A stretch of 64,000 bases of DNA. Source: a bacterium (lineage in GTDB: Bacteria; UBP15; UBA6099). The notes beneath the pieces were generated by a model, which was not told the origin of the DNA, made no database searches, and saw nothing but the letters and a program-made list of their open reading frames with translations. The stretch covers positions 1-64,000 of the forward strand of contig JAKQPS010000082.1 of the NCBI GenBank assembly GCA_029564595.1, read 5' to 3'. The translations under genes and the position numbers were made by a program. Below, in pieces: positions 1-8,840 of the stretch (position 1 is its first letter; each line of letters begins with the position of its first letter).

Positions 1-102
1 CGCTTTTGACATACTTTTTACTGGGCATCTTTTTGTTCCTCCGTTCCGATAGTTCTTGTTTCTGAACAACTCAAATTCTATCGGTCTTTCTGGAACATCT
101 AG

Positions 103-765
103 ATGCCTTTTCTATTTTTCTATTGGCGAATCCGGGTTAAACAAACAGAAGCATCGCGGTTTATCCAAGAGGCTTTAAATAAATATCCCGGAGAGATATC
201 AATAGTCGCGCTCGGCCCGCTTTCTAATCTTGCGACTGCGGAGATGAATTGCGTCGGCACGTTAAGCAAAGCTAAAAGCGTGGTGGCAATGGGAGGCGCG
301 ATAGATTGTCCGGGCGTGATTCCATTGTTAATTAATGCGGAATTCAATTTCTGGAAAGATCCGCGCGCGGCGTCGGTTTTGTTGAAGTCCGCGTTTGATA
401 TGACTCTTGTGCCTTTGGACTTAACGAGGAAAGTGATCTTCGGCAGCCGACAGATGAATAGACTGAAAAACGCAGACTCAGACATGGCGGATTTCATTTA
501 TGAGAACGCAAAAAGTTGGTTCTATCTGATGAGCGCGCTAACGCTCAGAGGCGGATTCATGCCTCACGATCCGCTGGCGCTCGCTTATCTGATAAAGCCG
601 TCTTTGTTCAGCATTAAAAGAGAGACGTTGGCGGTCAACACGGATCGAGGCGCTGGTTATGGTTCTCTAAAGAGACGCCCCGAAGGAGATTCAGTAAATG
701 TGGCGCGCGATGTGAAAAAAAGTGAATTTCTGGAGTTTCTAGTCGATAGAATCGCCGGGAAATAG
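103..765 (+). pseudogene. 5'-truncated inosine/uridine-preferring nucleoside hydrolase
   Basis: Encodes the C-terminal two thirds of a nucleoside hydrolase (N-ribohydrolase, purine/pyrimidine salvage). Family likeness starts near residue 14 and includes the segment VALGPLSNLATAE and the C-terminal part with MPHDPLALAYLI, where the family has its metal-binding Asp. The N-terminal DTDPGxDD metal site, roughly 100 residues in full-length enzymes, is absent. All three forward frames upstream of 103 carry stops within the window, and an in-frame TAG directly precedes the ATG. No ribosome-binding site is evident. I read it as a decayed or truncated copy. A translated N-terminally shortened protein would lack the catalytic metal site. 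Confidence 0.75.
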
Positions 766-867
766 ATTTACGAATTCTGCCGAATCACGAATAATACTTT
801 GTTTTTAAGCGTAAGCAGGTCAGAGGCTATATAATTAATATAAGAAAACTAACATATAAGGATTGGT

Positions 868-2238
868 ATGAAAAGACATCATTATAAAACGGCTGTTTTT
901 TCGGCTCTATTTGCGTTGCTGGCTCTCAATGCTTTTGCAGTCGATCAACCATCGAGCGAAAGCGATCCCGGAAACGTTCTGAAACGCAAAAAACTCGGCA
1001 TTGCTGAGACCGACCCTCTAACACAAGAGGAACTCAAAAAAGTGTATGACGAAACATTGAGCGTCTATCTCGACAGCGTTAAAACGATGTATAAGCCGGG
1101 AGAATATCCGGAAATAATGATTTATATAAAAAATGATTCGAAGGAGACGAGGTATTTTAAGAGAATGTGGTCGGCAGGCGGCGCTGGGGGAGCATGGCTG
1201 AAGATTTACGTTGACGGAGTCGAGTCGTGGGGAGCAGGGGTGTTCAAGCGGGAGTCGGTAGAGCCGGAATCGGATAATCCAGCCAACGCGCTCAAATTAG
1301 GTCCCGGCGAGCGAAAAGCAGTAGTGAAACTCACGTTCCTCAGGTTGGACACAGGCAGAAAAGTGATTTCAGCGGAATATGAGGCTAAATATAAAGTAGC
1401 AGAGAGCGCCCCGAAAAACTGGTGGAATGGGATCGCAAAGTCCAACTCCTTAAGTCTGGTTGCGACACGCGAACTTCCGGAAAAAGAGATTGTCGCTGAG
1501 TATGGGAAGGTAATTAAAGCAATCCATTCGGACGTATCGGCGTTGAAAGGGAAATACAACGAATTTTCAGGCTATGGGGAAGGTTCATTGAAAAAAGCGG
1601 CTCAATACTCAATCCCCGGCGTTCCAGTTGTGGAGTATCGAACGCCCGCTCCTAAAAAATTTGAATTCAGGGCGTATTTCAATAAATCGGACTATCAGCC
1701 AAGCACTTTGCCCATGCTAAAGGAGGGATTCCCGTTCTTCGGGGTTACGCTTTTCGCGCATGTGGACACGGGCGATAATACAAAGTTGCGGGGAGCTTTG
1801 CTGGACATTGTAAGGAAAAGAGGACGTGCGTTGCAGGAGGTTGTGAAGAAAAATGAACGCAGCCTGAGAGTCGAGGCGCTGCCTTTTGAGACTGCCGTCG
1901 CGTTGGATCTCGACCGCGCCCCGGTGATTATACGAGGCCATATTAAATCAGTGACTATCGACGAGCCCGGGCGAGCCGAACATGAGCTTAGGAAATGGAT
2001 TCTGGATGTGGACGTCAAAAAAGTGTATAAAGGAAAACTCGCGGAGAAAAAAATCAAGGTCAGATGCGGCACGCTGACCACAATGTTCGGCGATGAGTCA
2101 GTGAAGGACAGGGAGTTCATACTTTTGCTGTTGGAAAAGTCGGCATGGAACAAAGACTACACTTTGATAGGATCGCAGAAACCCACAGAGAATCTCGTCG
2201 AATGGCTGGGGGAAAAGTACTCTTCTGAAAAAAAATAA
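868..2238 (+). CDS. secreted protein of unknown function with Ig-like and C-terminal OB/TIMP-like regions
   Basis: 456 residues beginning with a clear signal peptide (MKRHHYKTAVFSALF..., predicted cleavage after NAFA near residue 24). Residues about 65-185 have the alternating strand pattern and PGE/PGERKAVV turns of an Ig-like beta-sandwich. Residues about 345-440 (APVIIRGHIKSV, then VKKVYKGKL, then REFILLLL) resemble the 'vvrGkV' beta-barrel domains of TIMP/NTR-like secreted bacterial proteins. That is a shape-based impression, not a family match. I do not recognise the whole protein. It stands alone between a decayed gene and a convergent operon, so context gives no function. The start is supported by an upstream AAGGA-like sequence (aaggattggtATG). 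Confidence 0.7.
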   Translation: MKRHHYKTAVFSALFALLALNAFAVDQPSSESDPGNVLKRKKLGIAETDPLTQEELKKVYDETLSVYLDSVKTMYKPGEYPEIMIYIKNDSKETRYFKRMWSAGGAGGAWLKIYVDGVESWGAGVFKRESVEPESDNPANALKLGPGERKAVVKLTFLRLDTGRKVISAEYEAKYKVAESAPKNWWNGIAKSNSLSLVATRELPEKEIVAEYGKVIKAIHSDVSALKGKYNEFSGYGEGSLKKAAQYSIPGVPVVEYRTPAPKKFEFRAYFNKSDYQPSTLPMLKEGFPFFGVTLFAHVDTGDNTKLRGALLDIVRKRGRALQEVVKKNERSLRVEALPFETAVALDLDRAPVIIRGHIKSVTIDEPGRAEHELRKWILDVDVKKVYKGKLAEKKIKVRCGTLTTMFGDESVKDREFILLLLEKSAWNKDYTLIGSQKPTENLVEWLGEKYSSEKK

Positions 2239-2272
2239 TCTCGGCTCTTTCGAGGCGTTGGAGTTTGATGTT

Positions 2273-3277
2273 CTATTCACCGTTATTCGTTTTTAATTGA
2301 TTTGAATATGACGACAGTAATTCAATGACAGAAGAAGAACTGTCGCATTTATTTAAAAGCGCGCGAATCGAGGATGCGCCCGGCATTCCTTTCAGATACC
2401 AAGAGAGTTGTCCTCTCATGGAATATGCTCCTCTTTTTTCGCCTTCTATCGCAAGATGCAATTTGTAGTGTTTTAACGCTAATTCAATTCGTTTTAAGTT
2501 GTCCGGGGGAAGAATCGTTATTCCGTTGACAATCAGTTCGCGCGCTCGAGAAATCATTTCCGGGTCTCCGAATGCGGCTCTTCCTATCATTATCGCGTCG
2601 CAACCGTATTCTCTTATCTTCTCAGCCGCGTTTTCAGGAGACGATATGTCGCCGGAACCGATGACGGGGATGCTGAGAGCCTCTTTCATTTTGGCAACAA
2701 GAGACCAGTCCGCCTTGCCGGAATATCCTTGAGATTGCGGGCGCGGGTGAAGGGCCGCCGCAGCAGCGCCTTCGCCTTCGAGCCTTTTTGCCAGTTCGAC
2801 GCAGTTTATCGTCTCGAAGTTCCAGCCCGATCTCATTTTTACAGTGACAGGAATCTTGATTGCGGAAGACACCGCGCTGACAATCTTTGCGGCCAATAGA
2901 TGGTCGCGCATGAGAGCTGAACCGGCGCATGTTTTTACTACTTTGGGAGCGGGACATCCCATGTTGATGTCTATAGCGGCGAATCTGCCTGTCGATTCGA
3001 GAATTCTTGCCGATTCCGCCATGATGTCCGGGTCAGCGCCGAATATTTGTCCTGCGTAAACAGGCCCGTCGGGAAGAAATCTCACATAGTCGAGTGTTCT
3101 TTTATTGTTTCGCGTCAATCCGTGGCTGGTTATGAGTCCGGTGTAAATAACTCCGCATCCCGTGTCTTTAAGAATTGAACAGAAAGAAGGCGTGTTGACG
3201 CCGGACACAGGAGCCATAGCAACTTTCTGGTTGGTCAATGTCGTTATAAACAAGATTCCTCTTAATACAAACATCAA
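2273..3277 (-). CDS. dusB: tRNA-dihydrouridine synthase, DusB/NifR3 type
   Basis: FMN-dependent reduction of uridine to dihydrouridine in tRNA. The 334-residue protein has the TIM-barrel start AMAPVSGVNTPSF, the QIFGADPDIM segment, the catalytic-Cys motif DINMGCPAPKVVK, the PVTVKMRSGW FMN-site segment, the active-site region ALHPRPQSQGYSGKADW and VIGSGDISSPE. Length is typical. The start overlaps the cvpA stop by 4 bp (ATGA), so the two are translationally coupled. It is the last gene of the 6680-to-2273 minus operon. The N-terminus is slightly unusual in that APV replaces APM. Confidence 0.93.
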   Translation of the reverse strand: MMFVLRGILFITTLTNQKVAMAPVSGVNTPSFCSILKDTGCGVIYTGLITSHGLTRNNKRTLDYVRFLPDGPVYAGQIFGADPDIMAESARILESTGRFAAIDINMGCPAPKVVKTCAGSALMRDHLLAAKIVSAVSSAIKIPVTVKMRSGWNFETINCVELAKRLEGEGAAAAALHPRPQSQGYSGKADWSLVAKMKEALSIPVIGSGDISSPENAAEKIREYGCDAIMIGRAAFGDPEMISRARELIVNGITILPPDNLKRIELALKHYKLHLAIEGEKRGAYSMRGQLSWYLKGMPGASSIRALLNKCDSSSSVIELLSSYSNQLKTNNGE

Positions 3278-3786
3278 AGCGCTGTCGATGCCATGTCGTT
3301 ATCAGAGATGATGCCTGAGATTGCTTGAATCATGTTGAGCAATACGGGAGCAAAAAAAGAATCTTTGAGGAAAGAGTTTTCAAGTCCGCCTGAAATTCCG
3401 GACACGACCGCGACGAAGACGCCCGCCAGAATCGCTCCTTGAAGCGCTCCTATCGCAAGGCCGCCTATCCTGTTGAACGCGCCGAGAATTGACTTTTTGA
3501 TGATTCTTGAAATCAACCACGAGCCTATAGTGGACGCCGACACGACGGCTACGAGTATCAACGCGAATCCCAAAGTTTCCGAAAGGAATTTCCCTTCGAC
3601 GTCGGGAAAAAACAACTCTGCCGCGTTTGATCGTAAACACCTTGCCAGAAAAATGCCGCCTATGATTCCGGCTAGAGAGAAAAGCTCTTTCACAAAGCCG
3701 CGAAACATGCAGCGAACGGCAAGCGCTCCGGCGATAACCAGCGCTGCGATGTCGAATCTGGTGAAAGTATTTGACGCGTTTTCCAT
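3274..3786 (-). CDS. cvpA: CvpA family membrane protein
   Basis: 170 residues with four hydrophobic segments (about 12-30, 35-55, 72-95, 108-130) and the family pattern of a first helix followed by GFVKELFSLAGIIGGIFLA and later NRIGGLAIGALQGAILAGV. CvpA proteins are inner-membrane proteins linked to colicin V production in E. coli and, more generally, to envelope homeostasis; the biochemical role is unclear. It lies 30 bp after larC and overlaps dus by 4 bp. I see no strong ribosome-binding site before the start. Confidence 0.85.
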   Translation of the reverse strand: MENASNTFTRFDIAALVIAGALAVRCMFRGFVKELFSLAGIIGGIFLARCLRSNAAELFFPDVEGKFLSETLGFALILVAVVSASTIGSWLISRIIKKSILGAFNRIGGLAIGALQGAILAGVFVAVVSGISGGLENSFLKDSFFAPVLLNMIQAISGIISDNDMASTAL

Positions 3787-3816
3787 TTTGATGATGCCGC
3801 AGGCTCGCGGAGCGGT

Positions 3817-5019
3817 TTAAGCGTTCTTTCCGATAGCGAAAATATGATCGGCGGCTTCGCGGACGGCGTTAATTATTGACATCAAAGGCGCGTCTGCGCG
3901 GCGGGCGGCTCTCGCGCAGTCCTCGTATTCCGGGTTGGCTCTCACTATCTCGCCGTTCATAACAGCCAGCTTGACTCTCATAGGGCCGTATTGAGTGTCG
4001 ATAAGCTCGGTGCGGCGTTCCACGCACACTCGCGGCGTTGTGAGCCTGCGTATTCCCAGAGTGGATGTTTCCCGGAATATCATTTCCATCGCTTTCTGCT
4101 CTAAAGAGACCTCGCACAAAACGTTGAATAGAACGCCGGGCCTGTTTTTTTTCATTATTATCGGAGTCATATAAACGTCCAGCGCGCCTTCCTCCAACAG
4201 CCTTTCCAAGAGATAGCCCAAAGCCCTCGGATCCATGTCGTCGATGTTGGTTTCCAGATGGCAAAGATTGTCGAGGCGGTTCGACGCGCAAGCTGAAGAT
4301 TTTGGAACGTCCCCGATAATCGCGCGGACCACGTTGGGAATCTCTTTGTCTGAAGCTCCCGCGCCGTATCCCGAGCGCCTGACAATCATCTCAGGGATAT
4401 CCCCGAAAGAATCGCAAAGCTCGGTCAGCAGAAGGGCTCCAGTGGGCGTTGTAAGTTCGCCGTCGCCTCTGCCATAGACAGGCGCGCCTTCAAGAAGGGC
4501 AGAGGCTGCGGGAGAAGGAATAGGCATTATCCCATGAGCGGTAGACACCGAGCCTGTTCCGGTGTTAACTGCCGAAGCGGAAAATGAATCCGCGCAAAGC
4601 ATTTTTTTTGCCAGAAACGCGCCGACGACGTCTATGATGGTGTCTATGCCGCTGAGTTCGTGGAAATGGACTTCATCGGCGCTCTTGCCGTGTATGCGGC
4701 CTTCGCATTCCGCAAGTCGGTTAAATGCGCGCAACGACTGATTCTTGACTTCATCGTCGATTGATGACGCGTTGAGAATCTCTGATACGCTCCCGAGGTT
4801 CCTTGCCGGACCGCTCCCTACGCCGGGCTCGATCAAGACTCTCTTTGCTTTTATGCCCCGTCTGAAAGCTTCTTCAACTTTGATGTCAGGAAAATCAGGC
4901 AAATTGAGTTTGCGCATTTCTTGCGTCCATTCGTCAAATGAAAGACCGATGTCGAAAAATGCGCCCAATAACATATCTCCGCTTATGCCTGAAAAACAAT
5001 CAAGATGAATGTGCGCCAT
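3817..5019 (-). CDS. larC: LarC, nickel-pincer cofactor biosynthesis cyclometallase
   Basis: CTP-dependent enzyme that inserts nickel into pyridinium thioacid mononucleotide to complete the nickel-pincer nucleotide of lactate racemase-type enzymes. The protein opens with the family signature HLDCFSGISGDMLLGAF and carries DEVHFHELSGIDTIIDVVG, AHGIMPIPSPA, TPTGALLL and LETNIDDMDPRALG. At 400 residues it is a single uninterrupted frame; some lactobacilli split larC by a programmed frameshift. Partners LarB and LarE and any LarA apoenzyme are not in the window. It is the second gene of the minus operon, 20 bp from the GGDEF gene. Confidence 0.92.
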   Translation of the reverse strand: MAHIHLDCFSGISGDMLLGAFFDIGLSFDEWTQEMRKLNLPDFPDIKVEEAFRRGIKAKRVLIEPGVGSGPARNLGSVSEILNASSIDDEVKNQSLRAFNRLAECEGRIHGKSADEVHFHELSGIDTIIDVVGAFLAKKMLCADSFSASAVNTGTGSVSTAHGIMPIPSPAASALLEGAPVYGRGDGELTTPTGALLLTELCDSFGDIPEMIVRRSGYGAGASDKEIPNVVRAIIGDVPKSSACASNRLDNLCHLETNIDDMDPRALGYLLERLLEEGALDVYMTPIIMKKNRPGVLFNVLCEVSLEQKAMEMIFRETSTLGIRRLTTPRVCVERRTELIDTQYGPMRVKLAVMNGEIVRANPEYEDCARAARRADAPLMSIINAVREAADHIFAIGKNA

Positions 5020-5039
5020 AACGAGATTGTCCCTTCGGG

Positions 5040-6680
5040 TCAGCCGACTTTTACTCTAACAAGCCAGCTAGAGGCGGTGCGTCCCACGCTCAGCATTTCT
5101 CTCATCCTGCTGAAGACGCCTGTCCTGTCAAAAAAATCGAATGGATAGATGGAATAGGCGGCGGAAACCGTCACGGCGATGTCCCCGCTTATCTCCTTCA
5201 TCCTCGCGTTTACGCTTTTCAACATATTCTCAAGAGATTCGCGCACATCTTCCTGCGCGTTGGGAATGATAATCGCAAACTCATCGGCTCCTATGCGTCC
5301 AATGCTGTCGGCGCCTGCGAACACGGAAAGCTCCGCTCCGAGTTCCCGCAGAAGGAGGTCGCCCCTTTCGAATCCGCATTTTTCATTGACTGCCGAAAAA
5401 TGATCCACATCAATGAATACAAGAGCGAGAGTCGCGCCGTTTCTGTCGGAATCGTCCAGCGAAGCGGAAAGCAATTTGTTGAAGGAGGAAAAATTCTTCA
5501 ATAGAGTGGTCGCGTCGACGTCAGGCATGACTGCCATCTCGCATCTCAGCAAGAGGTGTGAATAAACGATGGAAATAAAAGACGAAATCATTTCCACCGC
5601 TTCGATATCCGGCAAAAGCGCGTGTTCAGTTCCGGGCGCCGAGCCGAGGACAAGAATCCTTTCAGGGTTGCCGGCATTGTTGAGAGGTATGACGGCGATT
5701 GATTTCATCCCGTGTCTCTCAAAAGACCTGTCATGAAACCTGTCGTCTTTTGCGATGTCGGATACTAGAATCGGAACCGGTCGTTCCTTAATCTCGTCAA
5801 TCACATTTGCGGGCAGTCTAATCTGAGTTGAGACCATGCCGTTGCCTGTCCCGGAAAGACAATCTTTTAGAACAGGATCGGAGTCGCCTTCGATTTTTCC
5901 ATGAAAAATAAAATTGAACCCTTGGATTTCTCTCAGAGCGGAGGCGATAAGGCTCATGCCGCGCGACAGGATTTCCTTCCTGTCCAGACTGCCGGGTATA
6001 TCGTCGATCTGCCGAAAGGCGTGAGACGCAGTGAAGTACGCGTCCCGTATCGCCGGGTCTGATTTAATCGCCGCCGACGCGGCAGCGGAACTTGCGGAAG
6101 AACTTAAAAACAGCAGCATCGAAAACACTCCGAAGCCTCTTGCAAGCTGAATGGCGACATCCAGCCTGATTGCTTCTGTGTTCATGAAAAAAGACGCTCC
6201 GGTCATTCCCGCAGCCAACCCGATGAACAGAAAGGCCTGAAAAACATAGTGGAAACCGGATATATATGGAGTAGTGAAATGGTAAACGGCGAAAAGAATG
6301 ATGGCGATCTCGAACAGGGATATCACAACGATGTGATTTGGAGAGGAGAAACCTGCGGGAGCCATGAATAGAAGCGACGCTAAAATCGCGAGGAAACAAA
6401 CTGCCGAAGCTCGAACGGAAAATCTGGCGCGCTGGCCGCCTGCAAAGGATGCGGCGGACATGAGCCAACTGAGCAGAGCGGCAGCCTCTAAAGTCGCGAT
6501 AACGGCAGATGGCGTTCTTGGAAAAAGCGCCGCCAAATTCATCGCAGAGTAAAAAATGCCGCCGCCGAAAGCGAATGCGAGCGATTTTCTCGGCGTCTTA
6601 ATGTAGTATAGCGCCGTCAGCCCGAGAAGCGCTCCGGACATTGCTAGATTTGCGGCTTGTGTCAAAGAAATTATATTCAT
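5040..6680 (-). CDS. membrane GGDEF-domain protein with central GAF-like region and degenerate signature
   Basis: 546 residues. About seven transmembrane helices fill residues 1-205. A GAF-like region follows at about 225-375 (PANVIDEIKERPVPILVSDIAKDD), then a C-terminal GGDEF domain at about 385-540 (ALVFIDVDHFSAVNEKCGFERGDLLLRELG). The signature is RIGADEF, so the second Gly of GGDEF is Ala. The product-inhibition RxxD site also lacks its Arg (AGAD). The catalytic core fold looks intact, but diguanylate cyclase activity is uncertain; it may be a low-activity cyclase or a nucleotide-binding sensor. It heads the larC-cvpA-dus operon. Confidence 0.85.
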   Translation of the reverse strand: MNIISLTQAANLAMSGALLGLTALYYIKTPRKSLAFAFGGGIFYSAMNLAALFPRTPSAVIATLEAAALLSWLMSAASFAGGQRARFSVRASAVCFLAILASLLFMAPAGFSSPNHIVVISLFEIAIILFAVYHFTTPYISGFHYVFQAFLFIGLAAGMTGASFFMNTEAIRLDVAIQLARGFGVFSMLLFLSSSASSAAASAAIKSDPAIRDAYFTASHAFRQIDDIPGSLDRKEILSRGMSLIASALREIQGFNFIFHGKIEGDSDPVLKDCLSGTGNGMVSTQIRLPANVIDEIKERPVPILVSDIAKDDRFHDRSFERHGMKSIAVIPLNNAGNPERILVLGSAPGTEHALLPDIEAVEMISSFISIVYSHLLLRCEMAVMPDVDATTLLKNFSSFNKLLSASLDDSDRNGATLALVFIDVDHFSAVNEKCGFERGDLLLRELGAELSVFAGADSIGRIGADEFAIIIPNAQEDVRESLENMLKSVNARMKEISGDIAVTVSAAYSIYPFDFFDRTGVFSRMREMLSVGRTASSWLVRVKVG

Positions 6681-6784
6681 AAATCGCAGTTATTTTAGTC
6701 TTTGGCCTTTATGCAGTCAAATGACCGAACGCAATATTGCTTGGCAAAGATATTTCACGATTTCGGTTTCACAAATTTTGGCAG

Positions 6785-6813
6785 TTGACGCTTATACATT
6801 AGTACACTATAAT
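6785..6813 (+). promoter_or_regulatory. sigma-70-type promoter of lexA
   Basis: TTGACG at 6785-6790, a 17-base spacer and a perfect TATAAT at 6808-6813, about 75 bases upstream of the lexA start. I could not define a convincing SOS box; the spacer contains the imperfect dyad TAGTACACTA. Confidence 0.8.
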
Positions 6814-6888
6814 CATATACAGCTTATTATGCTGTTTTAAAGAAGATTAAATAGAAGTTTCACGGAAGCTTATTACGGGAGGAACAAA

Positions 6889-7482
6889 ATGACGCCTGTC
6901 GGGCTTACTGAAAGACAAAGAGAAATTCTCGGCTTCATACACTCATACGCCTCGGAAAAAGGCTATCCGCCTACAATCAGACAGATAGGAGCGAGGTTCG
7001 GCATCAAATCGCCGAACGGCGTTAAGGACCATCTGAAAGCGCTTGAGCGCAAAGGCGAAATCAAGCTCGAACCGAACACGGCGAGGGGAATAGACCTTCT
7101 CGGAAGAAGGAATTCCGGAATTCCTCTGATAGGCCGGATAGCCGCAGGCGCTCCGATCCTTGCCGCTGAGAGCGTCGAGGACTATATCACGATAGAGAAA
7201 ATATTCCCTATCGACGGCAGGTGCTTCGCCCTGAAAGTGAAAGGCGACAGCATGATAGAAGAGGGCATTCATAACGGAGACATTGTGATAGTCAGACCGC
7301 AATCATCAGCGGAAAACGGAGACATAGTGGTCGCGCTGATTGAAGACGAAGTCACTGTGAAAACTTTCTTTAGAGAGAGGGGCCGCATCAGGTTGCAGCC
7401 GGCAAATCCCGCTCATTCGCCTATTGTCGTAAGGGATGTTGAGATAAAAGGAAGAGTTATAGGAGTGATACGCTCATTGTGA
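6889..7482 (+). CDS. lexA: LexA, SOS-response repressor and self-cleaving serine peptidase
   Basis: 197 residues. The N-terminal winged helix (LTERQREILGFIHSYASEKGYPPTIR, in its usual place at residues 6-31) binds operator DNA. The C-terminal S24 peptidase domain has the Ala86-Gly87 cleavage site in GRIAAGAP, catalytic Ser121 in KGDSMIEEGI and Lys158 in EVTVKTF. Length and all catalytic residues are canonical. A good ribosome-binding site (GGGAGGA) precedes the ATG. It is monocistronic, with its own promoter about 75 bases upstream. recA lies far away in this window at 45 kb. Confidence 0.96.
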   Translation: MTPVGLTERQREILGFIHSYASEKGYPPTIRQIGARFGIKSPNGVKDHLKALERKGEIKLEPNTARGIDLLGRRNSGIPLIGRIAAGAPILAAESVEDYITIEKIFPIDGRCFALKVKGDSMIEEGIHNGDIVIVRPQSSAENGDIVVALIEDEVTVKTFFRERGRIRLQPANPAHSPIVVRDVEIKGRVIGVIRSL

Positions 7483-7757
7483 GCGAAAACCTATCCGCAT
7501 GCTTCGGAAGAGCGTTGTTATAACTGTTGCAAAGTTGTCGGATTTTCTGAAAGGCTATAGCGCGCCACTGTTATTGTGAAATTTCAGGAAAGATAGTTTT
7601 TAACATCAACTATAAAGATTACTCGTCAATTTAATCTGCTGATATCAATTGATATGAATATAAGCATCAAGATAAACATATCATTAATTATCTGCGCTCA
7701 GACTTGTTGTTATGATTGAAGCGGCGGACATATAATTAGATGGCATCGGAGGGACAC
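7483..7757. promoter_or_regulatory. intergenic region with candidate promoter and operator for the sugar operon
   Basis: The 275-base gap holds no gene I can support. Near its end TTGTTA (7707-7712), an 18-base spacer and TATAAT (7731-7736) form a candidate promoter for the operon that follows. A perfect 14-base palindrome ATATCAATTGATAT (7642-7655) lies about 50 bases further upstream and may be an operator. The position of the -10 box argues against translation starting at the ATG at 7740. Confidence 0.5.
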
Positions 7758-8840
7758 ATGGAGCATTATACGCACGACAGGAACTGGGGATGCAGAATCT
7801 CCGACGAGCATGTTTTCAGAGGGCTTCGCGCTCTGGTGATGGAAAACGAACTGATACGGGTTACCGTTCTTCTGGATAAAGGCTCGGATATTTATGAATT
7901 CCTATACAAAAAGACCGACACTGATTTCATGTGGAGAAGCCCCAACCCTTTGAGGGACCCCAGAGCGTTCGAGCCGACAAGCATGAGGGCGGACGGCTCT
8001 TTCATGGATTATTATCATGGCGGCTGGCAGGAGATATTTCCCGGCTGCGGCGCTCGTTACAGTTACAAAGGGGCCGAAATAGGGCAGCATGGCGAAGTGT
8101 CCACTATCCCGTGGAACTGCCGCATAGCGACCGATTCTCCCGGCGAGATCGAGGCTGTGTTGACAGTGAGGACATATCGAACACCGTTCTATATTGAAAA
8201 AAAGCTGAGGATGGTTTCCGGCGTCGCCGCATTGTTCATAAGCGAAACAGTTGTGAATGAAGGGCGAGAAGAGATGGATTTCATGTGGGGGCATCACCCC
8301 GCGCTGGGGTATCCTTTCATTGACGAAACGTGCAGGATAGATGTTCCAGCGACGAAAGTTGAAGTTCATTCGGAATCGGGCGTGACGAGCAGGCTTAAAC
8401 CCGGAGCGTCTTTTGAATCGTTTCCGATTATTAAAGACAAAGAAGGCAGGGTTTTCGATTTATCAGCCGTGCCTTCCGCAGAGGCCGCGACTGCGGAGAT
8501 GTGTTATCTGATGGGACTGCGCGAAGGGTGGTTTGCGGCGACCAACCAAGGCAAAAGAATCGGTTTCGGAATGAGTTGGGACAAGGAAGTATTCCCCGTC
8601 GTGTGGCTGTGGGAAGTATTCGGAGGCGGGTTCGGATACCCGTGGTACGGTCGGACATACAACCTTGCTCTGGAACCGATGACTAGTTGGCCGGGGGGAA
8701 TGGCAAACGCACTCGCGAGAGGCACAACTCGGAAGATCGGGCCTCTGGAAAGCATTTCAACAAGCCTGACGGCTGTCGCCTATGACGGTTTGATGTCAGT
8801 GAAAAGAATCGCGCCTGACGGCAAGGTTGAGGGAGAATGA
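7758..8840 (+). CDS. aldose 1-epimerase-like protein (galactose mutarotase fold, DUF4432-like)
   Basis: About 360 residues of the galactose-mutarotase beta-sandwich type, a fold acting on the anomeric carbon of sugars. Supporting segments are IRVTVLLDKGSDIYEFLYK near the N-terminus, GGWQEIFPG and MWGHHPALGYPF (a His pair where mutarotases have a catalytic His), then PWYGRTYNLALEPMTSWPGG. I chose ATG 7758 because GGAGGG lies just upstream; the in-frame ATG at 7740 sits only 4 bases after a likely -10 box. It is the first gene of an operon with a hydrolase and a ribokinase, which suggests handling of a pentose or nucleoside-derived sugar. The exact substrate is unknown. Confidence 0.78.
   Translation: MEHYTHDRNWGCRISDEHVFRGLRALVMENELIRVTVLLDKGSDIYEFLYKKTDTDFMWRSPNPLRDPRAFEPTSMRADGSFMDYYHGGWQEIFPGCGARYSYKGAEIGQHGEVSTIPWNCRIATDSPGEIEAVLTVRTYRTPFYIEKKLRMVSGVAALFISETVVNEGREEMDFMWGHHPALGYPFIDETCRIDVPATKVEVHSESGVTSRLKPGASFESFPIIKDKEGRVFDLSAVPSAEAATAEMCYLMGLREGWFAATNQGKRIGFGMSWDKEVFPVVWLWEVFGGGFGYPWYGRTYNLALEPMTSWPGGMANALARGTTRKIGPLESISTSLTAVAYDGLMSVKRIAPDGKVEGE

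Noticed and set aside
1-102. Frameshifted N-terminus of the nucleoside hydrolase
   Set aside because: All three frames were read; none contains DTDPG or related residues, and all have stops, so it is not a simple frameshift.
2232-2272. Bidirectional terminator between the convergent secreted-protein and dus genes
   Set aside because: Only a 4-bp CTCG/CGAG stem next to an A-run; too weak to call.
6785-6813. Possible SOS (LexA) box shared by lexA and recA promoters
   Set aside because: Both promoters have the same geometry, but apart from the -10 hexamer and ACACTA no common dyad is seen; TAGTACACTA in lexA is imperfect and absent before recA.
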